A DNA stretch of 64,000 nucleotides from Hymenobacter nivis (GTDB lineage: Bacteria; Bacteroidota; Bacteroidia; Cytophagales; Hymenobacteraceae), in the NCBI RefSeq assembly GCF_006439025.1, contig NZ_RCYZ01000005.1:372001-436000 (forward strand). Reading direction: 5' to 3'. Positions 51,864 through 62,600 of the stretch are shown piece after piece. Under the pieces are notes generated by a model that worked only from the letters and a program-made list of their open reading frames with translations, made no database searches and had not been told where the DNA came from. Position 1 is the stretch's first letter. Each line of letters begins with the position of its first letter. Both the position numbers and the translations under genes were made by a program.

Positions 51864-54800
51864 GTGCTATTGCTGCTCGTGGCGGTGGTGGTGGCGCTGC
51901 AGTTCCCGGCCACCCAGGATTTCGTGGCCCGCCGGGCCGAAAGCTACCTCCAGGGCAAGCTGAACACTACCGTGCGCATTGGAAAATTCCGCACCGACTT
52001 CCGCCACGCCATCAACTTGGACGACGTGTATTTGGCCGACCAAAAGAACGACACGCTGCTGTCGGTGGGCCACTTGGGCGTGAGCATCGATATCTTCGCG
52101 CTGGCCAAGAAGCAGGTGAGCATCAGCGCCGTGGAGCTGAATGACGGCCGCGTGCGCCTCACCCGCACCGCGCCCGATTCGGTGAACAACTACGATTTCA
52201 TCATCAAGGCCTTCACCGACCCCACGGCTCCGGTGGACACCACGGCGTCGGGCATAAAGTACAACATTGGCAAGGCGCAGCTAAGCAACATCTACTTCAC
52301 CCAGGACGACCAAATAACGGGCTCCGACCTGCGGGCCCGGCTGGGCGAGGTGGCCGTGACGATGGATGAGGTGGACGTGGATAAATCCATTTACAAGGTG
52401 GACGAGGCCACGCTGCGGCGCGCCTCCATTCTCATCAACCAAACCAAAACGGCCCCCGAGGTAGACGACCCCAAGCCCACCGAGCCGCTCACGCTGCAAT
52501 TTGGACTGAACCACGCCGTGCTCGACAGCGTGAGCTTTGTGTACAAAAACGCGCCGTCGGCCCAGTTTATTGACACCCGCATAGGGCTAGCCGACGTGAC
52601 GGCCAAAAACATCGACTTGCAGAAGGAGCGCGTGGACCTGACCAAGCTGACGCTGAAGCGCACCCACTTCGCCTACGCCCAAAACGCCCAAACGCCCGTG
52701 GACCAGCGCGTGGTGAACCCGGCCGAGGCAGTCCGAAAAATCGACGAGGCCGCCGACCAGGCTAAAACCGCCGCGGGCGAGCCGTTGCGCTGGCGCGTAA
52801 CGCTGGCCGAATCCGACATCAGCGGGGTGGACGTGGCGTTTGACAACTTCAACGAGCCCAAGCAGAAAACGCAGCTTCCAGCCCTGGACTACAACCACTT
52901 GCAGTTTACGGACCTGGTGTTGAACACGCACGACTTGGCGTTTTCGGAAAATCGCACCACGGTGAAAGTAGACAACCTGGCGGGCAAGGAGAAGAGTGGC
53001 TTCCGCATCGACTCGTGGCGCGCCAACGTCATCTACGACTCGGTGCAGGTGCGCCTCGACAGCCTCGACCTGATTACCCCACATACCCGCATCCGGCGCA
53101 CGCTGGCCATTGGCTACCAGAGCCTAAGCGGCTTGAGCGACCCCAAGCAACTGGCCAAAATGCGCGTGGAAGGCGACCTGCGCAACGTGCGCCTGGGCTT
53201 CCGCGACATCCTGTACCTGGTGCCGAGCCTGGCCGGCACGCCGCCCTTCAACACGGGGCCCAACCAGTCGCTGCTCATCAGCGGGCTGGTCAACGGGCGG
53301 GTGGACGACCTTACGATCCGCAACCTCGACGCCGTGGCCCTGCGCGGCACCGTGCTGAAGGCGCGGCGGGCCCGCATTACCGGCCTGCCCAACGTGGACG
53401 GCCGGCTGTACACTGACTTTGATATTCAGCAGTTCAGCACCACGCGGGCCGATATCTTGAGCCTGGCGCCGAAGGGCAGCATCCCGGCCAACATCAGCGT
53501 GCCCCCTACCCTGGCGCTGAGCGGCACCTTTAAGGGCCGGCCTACTACGCTGCAGTTCGCCACCAACTTGCAGTTGAACACCACCTACGGGGCCCTGGCG
53601 TTCAGCGGCGACCTGGGGGCGGCACAGGCCAGTGGCAAGCAGCCGCTGGTAGGCACGTTCGCGGTGAAGAACTTCGACTTTGGCCAACTGCTGAAAGACC
53701 CACAGATTGGGCGCGTCACGGCTTCGGGGCGCATCAACGCGACCGGCAACTTGCAGGACCCCGCCACGCTGGTGGGCCGCGTGAACGCCACCGTGCAGAG
53801 CGCCCGCTACAACGGCTACAACTACCGCGGTATCGCTACGACGGTGGACATTGACCGCAACAAGTACACCATCAAGGCCAGCAGCCGCCAAGACCCCAAC
53901 CTGGCCTTCGACCTGAACGGCGTGGTGAACCTACGCAACAGCAACAACCCGGCCTACGCCTTCAACGTGGGCTTGAAGAGCGTGAACCTGAAAGCCCTGG
54001 GCTTTTACGACGGCGACCTGCGCCTGCAGGGCAACCTGAAAGCGGACCTGAGCGGCAGCAGCCTGAACACGATTCAGGGCACGTTTGGCGGCGACAACGT
54101 GGTGATTGTGCGCGACAACCAGCCGTTCGCCTTCAAAACTTTGCAGGGCCGCATCATCCAAACGGCGGCGCGCACGGCGGTGGAGTTTGACTCCGACTTG
54201 GTGGGGGCCCAACTGGATGGCAACGTGCACCTGGGCGACCTGGCCACTGAGCTGCAGCAGCACCTGGCGCGCTACATAAAGCTGCCCGGCGTGCGCTACG
54301 TGGCCAACGGCGCCGACCGCCACTTCACCTACTCGCTGGCGCTGAAAGACCCCAAGCTGGCCTCGAAGCTGGTGGCGGGCCTGAAAGAGATTTCGCCCTT
54401 CACGCTGGCCGGCGAGTACAGCCGCCAGCAGGCCAAGCTGACGGCCGCCACCAACATTCCCATCATCCGCTACCAGAACTACCGGATTGATTCGCTGAAC
54501 CTGAACGTGGGCTCGAACGCCCAGAAGCTCGACTACGCGTTGCGCCTGGCCCGGGCCGCGCAGGACACGACCATCAAGCTGCGCCGGCCCGCCGTGGTGG
54601 GCAACGTGGCCGACAACAAGGTGTTTGCCCGCGCGTCCATCCTCGGCGACTCGGCCAACCGCGAGCGGCTGGCGCTGGCCGGCACCCTGCAAACCATGGA
54701 CGCTCCGGCCCGCCGCGGGCAGGCCCCGGGGGCCGTGGTGTACCAGTTCGAGGCCGCGCCCGAGCAAATCCTGAACTACGAAAACTGGACGGCGGGCGTG

Positions 54801-57047
54801 GGCAACTTCGTGCGCTACTACCCCAGCGGCGCCGTGGTGGCCGACAAGCTTAACCTGACCAACGGCAAGAGCACGCTGGCGGTGCAAAGCAAGAACCCCG
54901 CGCAGCAGACCTCGCCACTCGACGTTTCCTTCAACAACTTCGACCTGGCCGAGCTGGCCAAGATTGTGCAGCAGCAGGATTCGCTGGTGGCCGGCACCCT
55001 CAACGGCACGGCCGAGCTGCAGGGGCTGGGCACGCCACGCCTAGCCTTCGTGGCCGACGCCAATGTGAAGGGCCTTGTGTTTCAGAAAGCCAACCTGGGC
55101 GACTTGACCCTGCGCGCCACCAACCCCACCGCCGACCGCTACGACGTGGACGCCCGCCTCACCGGCGGCGTGCCCGCTGGGGCCCCCAACGACGTGCGCC
55201 TGGCGGGCTACTACCTCACCACGCCCAACAGCCCTAGCCCGCTCAACTTCACCCTCACCGCCCAGCGCCTCAACCTGAAACTGGTGGAGCCATTCTCGGT
55301 GGGGCAGGTGCGCAAAACCACCGGGGCCCTCACCGGCGAACTGGCGGTGACGGGTACGCCCAGCGCGCCCGTGGTGCGCGGCCGCCTCGTCACCACCGAC
55401 GACGCTAGTTTCGTGGTACCGCAGCTGGGGGCCGTTTACCGCTTGCCCAGCCAAGCGCTGGCATTCGACGCCGAGGGCATCAAGTTCGACAACTTCACGG
55501 TCCTCGACTCGGCCTCTAACAAGGCGGTGGCCAACGGCTACCTGCGCACCAAGAACTTCACCGATTACGTGTTCGACCTGCGCGCCGTGACCGACGACTT
55601 CGTGGCCGTGAACAGCACCCGCAAAGACAACCAGCTGTTTTACGGCCGGTTGGTGCTCGACTCGGACACCCGCATCACGGGGCCCCTGTCGCTGATTGCG
55701 GTGAACACGAAGGTGACCATCGTGGACGGCTCGCGCCTGACGGTGGAATCGCCGACTGACGACCCGGCCGCGGTGGAGCGCGCCGGCATCGTGAAATTTG
55801 TGGACAAACGCGCGCGGCTCGACACCTCGCTGGCCCGCAAGGTGCGCCTCGATACGGTGCAGGTGGCGGCCACGGGCTACAGTATCGCGGCCCAGGTGAC
55901 GGTGACGGACCGCACGCCCTTCACCATCGTCATCGACCCGGTGAGCGGCGACAACCTGCAGGTGCGTGCCAGCGGTACCCTCGACACCGAGATTGACCCG
56001 GCCGGCACCATCACCCTGAGCGGGCGCCTAACCGTGGCGCGCGGCAAATACCACCTGTCGCTTTACGACCTGGCCACGCGCGACTTCCTCATCCGCCGGG
56101 GCTCGACCATCAACTGGACCGGCGACCCCTACAACGCCGACCTTAACATCACGGCAGTCTATAAGGTAAAAGCCCCGCCGTCGGAACTGATTGCCGGCCA
56201 GGGCGCCGACGACCCCAGCACCGCCAGCTTGGCCCGCAATCCGCTGGATTTTAACGTCCTGTTGAACGTAACCGATCAGATCAGCAAGCCCACCATCGGC
56301 TTTGACATTACGATGCCCGAAACCCAGCGCTCGGGAGCCGTGGGCAGCCAGGTAGAGGCCCGCCTGGCCGCCCTGCGCCAGCCCAACCAAACCTCGGAAC
56401 TTAGCAAGCAGGTGTTTTCGCTGCTGATTTTGGGCCGGTTTGTGGCCCAGAACCCCTTCCAGAGCAGCAGTGGCGAGGGCTTCGTGGCCTCGCAGTTGCG
56501 CGGCTCGGCCAGCGCCGTGCTCACCGACCAGCTCCAGAGCCTCACCGGCAAGTACCTGTCTGGCCTGGGCCTCGACCTGGGCGTGACCAACCAGGCCACC
56601 TACGGCACCGACGGCAGCCAGGGCAGCCGCACCGACCTGAACGTGGCCGTGCGCCGCCAGCTGCTCAACAACCGCCTCACCGTGCGGGTGGGCACCGACA
56701 TTGCCCTCGGCGGCTCCGGCACCCAGAACACCACCGGCGCCAGCAGCGCCAGCAACCTGGTGGGCGACGTGAGCTTGGAATACACCTTGCTGCGCGACGG
56801 CCGCCTGCGCCTGCGCGCCTACCGCCAGAACGGCTACGAGGACATCGACGGCCCCATTGTGCGCACGGGGGCAGCCCTGGTGTTCCAGCGCGACTACAAC
56901 AACTTGGCCGAGCTGTTTGCCAAGGTGAGTGCCCCCGTGAAGCAGCAGCGCAAGGAGAGCCGCCAGCAAGAGAAAATTGACCGCAAAGCCGAGCGTGACT
57001 CGGTGAAAAACACGGCCCCCCGGGCCGATAGCAGCCGCGTGAAATGA
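51864..57047 (+). CDS. tamB: TamB-family translocation/assembly protein; true start uncertain
   Basis: At least 1727 aa. An N-terminal membrane anchor is followed by a very long beta-rich AsmA/TamB-type periplasmic body with many alternating strands, and a C-terminal TamB (DUF490) domain (ATRDFLIRRGSTINWTGDPY, IGFDITMPETQRSG, SLLILGRFVAQNPF). The last 30 residues are basic (VKQQRKESRQQEKIDRKAER). By family, it forms a hydrophobic groove across the periplasm that carries lipids or assists outer-membrane protein insertion. The coordinates start at the first GTG, but the anchor clearly begins upstream (LYLRRALYALLGLIGFV), where no ATG, GTG or TTG exists after the stop at 51771. It overlaps tamL by 4 bp. 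Confidence 0.92.
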   Translation: MLLLLVAVVVALQFPATQDFVARRAESYLQGKLNTTVRIGKFRTDFRHAINLDDVYLADQKNDTLLSVGHLGVSIDIFALAKKQVSISAVELNDGRVRLTRTAPDSVNNYDFIIKAFTDPTAPVDTTASGIKYNIGKAQLSNIYFTQDDQITGSDLRARLGEVAVTMDEVDVDKSIYKVDEATLRRASILINQTKTAPEVDDPKPTEPLTLQFGLNHAVLDSVSFVYKNAPSAQFIDTRIGLADVTAKNIDLQKERVDLTKLTLKRTHFAYAQNAQTPVDQRVVNPAEAVRKIDEAADQAKTAAGEPLRWRVTLAESDISGVDVAFDNFNEPKQKTQLPALDYNHLQFTDLVLNTHDLAFSENRTTVKVDNLAGKEKSGFRIDSWRANVIYDSVQVRLDSLDLITPHTRIRRTLAIGYQSLSGLSDPKQLAKMRVEGDLRNVRLGFRDILYLVPSLAGTPPFNTGPNQSLLISGLVNGRVDDLTIRNLDAVALRGTVLKARRARITGLPNVDGRLYTDFDIQQFSTTRADILSLAPKGSIPANISVPPTLALSGTFKGRPTTLQFATNLQLNTTYGALAFSGDLGAAQASGKQPLVGTFAVKNFDFGQLLKDPQIGRVTASGRINATGNLQDPATLVGRVNATVQSARYNGYNYRGIATTVDIDRNKYTIKASSRQDPNLAFDLNGVVNLRNSNNPAYAFNVGLKSVNLKALGFYDGDLRLQGNLKADLSGSSLNTIQGTFGGDNVVIVRDNQPFAFKTLQGRIIQTAARTAVEFDSDLVGAQLDGNVHLGDLATELQQHLARYIKLPGVRYVANGADRHFTYSLALKDPKLASKLVAGLKEISPFTLAGEYSRQQAKLTAATNIPIIRYQNYRIDSLNLNVGSNAQKLDYALRLARAAQDTTIKLRRPAVVGNVADNKVFARASILGDSANRERLALAGTLQTMDAPARRGQAPGAVVYQFEAAPEQILNYENWTAGVGNFVRYYPSGAVVADKLNLTNGKSTLAVQSKNPAQQTSPLDVSFNNFDLAELAKIVQQQDSLVAGTLNGTAELQGLGTPRLAFVADANVKGLVFQKANLGDLTLRATNPTADRYDVDARLTGGVPAGAPNDVRLAGYYLTTPNSPSPLNFTLTAQRLNLKLVEPFSVGQVRKTTGALTGELAVTGTPSAPVVRGRLVTTDDASFVVPQLGAVYRLPSQALAFDAEGIKFDNFTVLDSASNKAVANGYLRTKNFTDYVFDLRAVTDDFVAVNSTRKDNQLFYGRLVLDSDTRITGPLSLIAVNTKVTIVDGSRLTVESPTDDPAAVERAGIVKFVDKRARLDTSLARKVRLDTVQVAATGYSIAAQVTVTDRTPFTIVIDPVSGDNLQVRASGTLDTEIDPAGTITLSGRLTVARGKYHLSLYDLATRDFLIRRGSTINWTGDPYNADLNITAVYKVKAPPSELIAGQGADDPSTASLARNPLDFNVLLNVTDQISKPTIGFDITMPETQRSGAVGSQVEARLAALRQPNQTSELSKQVFSLLILGRFVAQNPFQSSSGEGFVASQLRGSASAVLTDQLQSLTGKYLSGLGLDLGVTNQATYGTDGSQGSRTDLNVAVRRQLLNNRLTVRVGTDIALGGSGTQNTTGASSASNLVGDVSLEYTLLRDGRLRLRAYRQNGYEDIDGPIVRTGAALVFQRDYNNLAELFAKVSAPVKQQRKESRQQEKIDRKAERDSVKNTAPRADSSRVK

Positions 57048-59563
57048 TTCAGCCCCCAACCCACCGCCTGGGGGCCCCCGCGGCCCCGGCCCACCGCCCG
57101 CGGGCGCACCGGCCCGCGCACCCTTTTAATCCCATCGTATTGCTGTTGACCCACCTACCCTCCCGGCTTCGCTTTCGCAACTTGCTCGTGGGCGGCGCGG
57201 CCCTGTGGCTGTCGGCCTGCTCGGGGCTGAAATACATCCCGGCCAACGAAAAGCTCTACACCGGCTCGACGGTGAAGATTGAGGCCCAAGAGAAACCCAA
57301 AAACGAATCGGCGCTGGTGACGGAGTTGGAAGCCGTGATTCGGCCCGCGCCCAACTTCTCGTTTTTGGGCATGCGGCCGAAGCTGTTTTTCTGGCACCTG
57401 GGCGAAGGCAAAACCAAGGGCCTGGGCCACTTCTTTGCCGACAAGCTGGGCGAGGCCCCGGTGCTGTTTTCACAGGTGAAGATTCCGGCCACCGAGAACC
57501 TGATGCTCAACCGCCTCTACAACCACGGCTTCTTCGACGCCAAGGTGGGCCACGAGGTAAAAGAGAAAGCCAACACTGCCCAGGTAGACTACACGGCCAC
57601 CGTGCAGCGGGCCTACACCATCCGCAGCATCACGTTTCCGCAGGGCGACACGTTGCTCAACGCCGCCATCCGGAAGACGGCGCCCAACACGCTGCTGAAA
57701 GTGGGCGACCCCTACGACCTGGCCGTGCTCACCAATGAGCGGTTGCGCATCGACGAAGCCCTGAAAAATGCGGGCTACTACTACTTCTCTGCTGACGCGC
57801 TGCTGTTTGAGGTGGACAGCACTTACCACAAGGAGCTGAATGTATTCGTGACGGTGAAGGGCAGCACCCCCATTCGCTCGCGCCAGCCCTACCAGCTGCG
57901 CAACGTGACGCTGAACACGAACTACGTGCTGACCGACACAACCGAACGGCCCCCCATCATGGCCGACCGGTTCCGGTACTTCCCCGACGAGACCATGTTC
58001 CGGGCCCGGGCCATTACGCGGGCTACGTTCCTGTTCCCCGACAGCTTGTACCGCCGCAAGCGGCGCGACCAGACCCTGAGCCGCCTCATGAGTCTGGGCA
58101 CATTCAAGTTTGTCGAAATCCGGTTCCGGCCCGTGGCTGCCAGCGACTCGGCGGGCCCCACGGCCCGCTACCGCGCCAACGCCCCGGCCAGCTTGCGGGC
58201 CGATTCGACGGACGTGGGCACCACCCAGCAGTTTCCGGCCCTCAGCGGGCCCCTGGGCCTGGGCCGCCTCGACGCCGATGTGCTGATGACCCAGGTGAAG
58301 AAGAAAAGTCTACGCGCTGAACTGGGCCTCGTTAGCAAAAGCAACGGCTTCGTGGGGCCTGGTTTGAAGGCAACGTTTCGCAACCATTCGGCCTTCCGCG
58401 GCGCTGAGCAATTGTTAATAAACGCCACGGCTTCGACCGAAACACAGAGCAACGCCGGCGGCGAGGGGGCCCTGGGCCTGACGAGCTATGAGTTGGGCGT
58501 GGATGCGCAGCTGCTCGTGCCGCGCCTCATCGTGCCCAACCTGCCGTTCTTCAACCCGCGCCTGGTGAACTCCGATTTTCAGCCCCGCACCACCTTCGGA
58601 GCGGGGGCCAAGATGGTGACGCGGGCTGGGTTCTTTACCGAGCAGCTCGTCAACCTGAACTACGGCTACAGCTTCAAAACCAAGATTACCAACGAGCAGG
58701 TCATCACGCCCATCGACGTGTCGTATGTACGGCTCTCGAACACCGATACCGCTTTCACCAATTTGCTAAAACGCAAGCCGTTCCTGGAAAACTCGTTCCG
58801 CGAGCAGTTCATCCTGGCCAGCAGCTACCGCTACACCTATAACCAGCAGGTGCTGGAGCAGCGCCGCCAGCAGATCTATTTCCAGGGCGGCATCGAAGCC
58901 AGCGGCAACCTAGCCGCCTTGGTTTCCAGCAAGATAGGCACGAAGAACGACGAAGGCAAGTATACCATTGGCAACCAAGTATTCAGCCAGTATGCCAAGC
59001 TCGACCTGGAAATCCGTGAGTACTTCCGCCTCTCAGCCGACCCGTCGAAGGGCAACCGCATTGTGGGCCGCCTGCTGGCCGGCGTGGGCCGCCCCTACGG
59101 CAATTCCGACGTGCTGCCTTACATCAAGCAATACGGCGTGGGGGGCCCCAACTCCATCCGCGCCTTCGCCGCCCGGGGCATCGGACCCGGCACCTACCGT
59201 CCCACCGGCGCCGACGTTAACAATAGCTTTTACGACCAAGTAGGCGATATGCGCTTGGAGGGCAACATCGAGTACCGCCAGGATTTATTTCCCTATGTGA
59301 AGGGGGCCCTGTTCATGGACGCGGGCAACATTTGGCTCGTGAACAACGACCCGGCCCGGCCCGGCGGCCAGTTCAACGCCAGCACCTTCCTCAACCAGCT
59401 GGCCGTGGGCGCCGGCGCCGGCATTCGCATCGACGTGCAGTTCTTCGTCATCCGCCTCGACTACGCCATTCCGCTGCGCGCCGGCTACGGCACCCCCGTG
59501 GACGACGCCGGCAACGTGGACCGCACCGGCCGCCTGAACCTGGCCATCGGCTACCCCTTCTAA
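57044..59563 (+). CDS. tamL: TamL: lipoprotein Omp85 (BamA/TamA-like) outer-membrane protein
   Basis: 839 aa. A lipobox, LWLSAC, follows RLRFRNLLVGGAA, so the protein is predicted to be lipid-anchored at Cys59 of this frame. POTRA-type repeats follow (residues about 70-300, with NRLYNHGFFDAKV and LKNAGYYYF). The Omp85 barrel shows the lid-lock-type GGPNSIRAFAARGIGPG near residue 705 and ends RLNLAIGYPF with a terminal Phe. In Bacteroidota this lipidated TamA relative is paired with TamB and called TamL. The ATG at 57044 overlaps the tamB stop (ATGA), so translation is likely coupled; a closer non-ATG start (TTG at 57140 or 57146) would give a more normal signal peptide. Confidence 0.9.
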   Translation: MIQPPTHRLGAPAAPAHRPRAHRPAHPFNPIVLLLTHLPSRLRFRNLLVGGAALWLSACSGLKYIPANEKLYTGSTVKIEAQEKPKNESALVTELEAVIRPAPNFSFLGMRPKLFFWHLGEGKTKGLGHFFADKLGEAPVLFSQVKIPATENLMLNRLYNHGFFDAKVGHEVKEKANTAQVDYTATVQRAYTIRSITFPQGDTLLNAAIRKTAPNTLLKVGDPYDLAVLTNERLRIDEALKNAGYYYFSADALLFEVDSTYHKELNVFVTVKGSTPIRSRQPYQLRNVTLNTNYVLTDTTERPPIMADRFRYFPDETMFRARAITRATFLFPDSLYRRKRRDQTLSRLMSLGTFKFVEIRFRPVAASDSAGPTARYRANAPASLRADSTDVGTTQQFPALSGPLGLGRLDADVLMTQVKKKSLRAELGLVSKSNGFVGPGLKATFRNHSAFRGAEQLLINATASTETQSNAGGEGALGLTSYELGVDAQLLVPRLIVPNLPFFNPRLVNSDFQPRTTFGAGAKMVTRAGFFTEQLVNLNYGYSFKTKITNEQVITPIDVSYVRLSNTDTAFTNLLKRKPFLENSFREQFILASSYRYTYNQQVLEQRRQQIYFQGGIEASGNLAALVSSKIGTKNDEGKYTIGNQVFSQYAKLDLEIREYFRLSADPSKGNRIVGRLLAGVGRPYGNSDVLPYIKQYGVGGPNSIRAFAARGIGPGTYRPTGADVNNSFYDQVGDMRLEGNIEYRQDLFPYVKGALFMDAGNIWLVNNDPARPGGQFNASTFLNQLAVGAGAGIRIDVQFFVIRLDYAIPLRAGYGTPVDDAGNVDRTGRLNLAIGYPF

Positions 59564-59631
59564 CCTGGGCGGCGGCCTCCGGGCGGCTTTTGGTGAACGG
59601 TGGGGGCCCTGGCCGATTCGGGTGGAACGCT

Positions 59632-59639
59632 GTACTTTG
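59632..59639 (+). promoter_or_regulatory. Near-consensus -7 element
   Basis: GTACTTTG differs from TAnnTTTG at one position and lies 29 bp before the GH92 ATG at 59669. No clear terminator follows tamL, so read-through is also possible. Confidence 0.35.
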
Positions 59640-59668
59640 GGTCTGTCTCCCACCGATAGCGCGCACCC

Positions 59669-62600
59669 ATGACCCAGGGCCCCAAACCGATTGGCCGCAC
59701 GTGCCGAAGCCTACGCCACGGCTTGCTCGGGCTCTTGCTATTAGCCGCCTGGCCAGCGTTGGCGCAGCAGGCCCCGGTTTGGCAGATTGGGGAAAAAGAC
59801 GGGTCGGCGCAGAGCATGGCCCTGGCCCCGGCGGCGTACCAACAGTTTCTGGAAAAGGACTTTGGCTGGGAAGACCGGTACTACTTGGTCGGGTCGTCGG
59901 CCCCGCGCACCGATTGGCCCTACGTGCTGCCCGGCCCAGCCGACGGCTGGGGCGGCTCCGGGCCCACGTCCGGCATTCGCTCCCACCAGCTCAACATCCT
60001 GTTCGGGCTTCAGCAAATGCGCGCGGGCGGGCAGTTCCGGTTCGTGGTCGACGTGCTGGACCACGACGCCCAGCACCCGCCGCTGCTGAAGGTCACCGTC
60101 AACGGCCAAGCTTCCACGTTTCGCTTGCCCGCGGCCGGCCACGGCGGGGGCCTCAAAGGCGACTTTAGCCAAGCCAAACCGTACCAAGTGGCCATTCCGC
60201 TCACCAGCCGCCAACTGGCGGTGGGCGGCAACCACATCCAGCTGACGACGCTGGACGGGTCGTGGCTCGTATTTGACGACGTGCGGCTGGAAGGCCCGGC
60301 CGTGCTGGAAGCACAGCGCGGCCGGCCGCTGTTTGTGCGCCAAGTAGCCGCGGCCCCCTATACCGTGGACCGCCAAGGCACCACCGCACAACCCCTGCTA
60401 GTGGACGTGGAGCACCTGCGGGGCCGGCCCACGCTAGCCGTCGCGCTCGACGGCCAAACAATTCTCACCCAGTTCCTTGATACCGGACGCTATGTGCTGG
60501 AGGCGCCCATGCCGGCCGTGGGGGCCCCGCGCACCAGCCGCTACCAGGTGTTTGCCAACGGCCAGTTGCTGCGGCAAGGCACGGTGCGGCGGGGGCCCCA
60601 GCCGCGGCAAACCGCGGCGGCCTACGTGGACACCAAAATCGGCACGGCGCACTCGCGCTGGATGATTGCGCCCGGCCCGTGGATGCCGTTCAGCATGGTG
60701 AAGCTGGGCCCCGACAACCAGAACGCCGGTTGGATGGCGGGCTACGACCCGACGATGGAAAGCGTGGGCACCTTCAGCCACGTGCACGAGTGGACGATGG
60801 CCGGCCTGGGCACGCTGCCCGTGACCGGGCCCCTGAAACTGAAGGTGGGCGACCAGCGCACCGGCACCGACGGCTACCGCTCGGCCATCGACAAAAGCAC
60901 GGAAGAAGCCCCGCTGGGCTACTATAAGGTAGTGCTGAAGGACTACGGCATCAAGGCCGAGCTGACGTCAACCACCCGCTGCGGCTTCCAGCGCTACACC
61001 TATCCCCGGGGCCCTAACGGCCGGGTGATGGTGGACCTGAAAATCCCGGCCGAGTACGGGTACGAAATCTTGGACTACGAAATCAAGCAAGTGGGCGACC
61101 GCCGCCTCGAAGGCTACAGCCAGCAGCGCACGGCCAACGCGTGGTCGGGCGGCGTGAACCAGGACTACACCCTGCACTTCGTACTGGAGTTTGACCAGCC
61201 CATTGCGAAGTTCGGCAGCTGGCGCAACGGCCAGGAGCTGCCCCCTGGGACCCCCGCCCGGGGCCAAAACCCGACCGACGCCGGTGCCTACGTCGAGTTC
61301 GACACCCGCACCAACAACGTGGTGCAAGTTCGGTCGGGGCTGTCGTTGGTGGACGTTGCGGGCGCCAGCAACAACTTGAAGCAAGAAGTAGAAAAGCCGT
61401 TTGGCTGGCGCTTCGACGCCGTGCGGCAGCACCACGTGGCCACCTGGAACCAGCTGCTCAACCGCCTGGCGGTCACCTCCGACGACCGCCGCGAGAAGGC
61501 GCGCTTCTACAACGCCATGTACCGGGGCCTGTGCAGCCGCAACACGTGGAGCGACGTGGACGGCCGCTGGGTGGACGCCACCGAACGGCCGCAGCAACTG
61601 ACCGACCCCGACGCGGTGGCCCTGGGCTGCGACGCGTTTTGGAACACGTTCTGGAACCTGAACCAGTACTGGAACCTGGTCACGCCCGAGTGGTCGTCGC
61701 GCTGGGTGAAGTCGCAGCTGGCCATGTACGACGCCAACGGCTGGCTGGCCAAGGGCCCCGCCGGCATGGAGTACATCCCCGTAATGGTGGCCGAGCACGA
61801 AATCCCGCTGATTGTGGGGGCCTACCAAATGGGCATCCGCGACTACGACGCACAAAAAGCGTTCGGGGCGGCGTACAAGATGCAAACCACGCTGCCCGCT
61901 GTGGTGGGCGAGGGCTTCGCCGGCAACCGCGACCTGGCCCAGTACCTGCGCCACCACTACGTGCCCGCCGACAGTGGCCGGTTCAGCAACGGCCTGGAAT
62001 ACGCCTACGACGACTGGACCGTGGGCCAATTTGCCAAGGCCCTGGGCAAGGACCGCGAGTACCAGCAGTTCCGCGACCGCGGCAGCTGGTGGAAAAACAC
62101 GATGGACCCGGCCACCGGCTACGCCCGCCTGCGGCGAGCCGATGGCTCCTGGGCCCCTGATTTTGACCCATTTAAATCGGGCGCCAACGAGCAGTACGTA
62201 GAGGGCAACGCCTGGCAGCTCACCTACTTCGTGCCCCAAGATGTACCCGGCCTAGCCCGGCTCATCGGGCCGCAGCGGTTCGCCGAGCGGCTGGCGGGCG
62301 GCTTCGCGCGCAGCTACCCGTGGCGCTTCAACGCCCCCAACGATGCTTACTGGGAATACCCCGTGGTGCAGGGCAACCAGCAGTCCATGCACTTCGCCTT
62401 TCTGTTCAACTGGGTGGGCCAGCCTTGGCTGACCCAGCAATGGAGCCGGGCCATTGTGGACCGCTACTACGGCTACGGCGAAGCCAACGCGTACTTGGGC
62501 GACGAGGACCAGGGCCAGATGAGTGCCTGGTTCACGATGGCGGCGCTGGGCCTGTTTCAAACCGACGGCGGCTGCCGCGTGGCCCCCATCTACGAGATTG

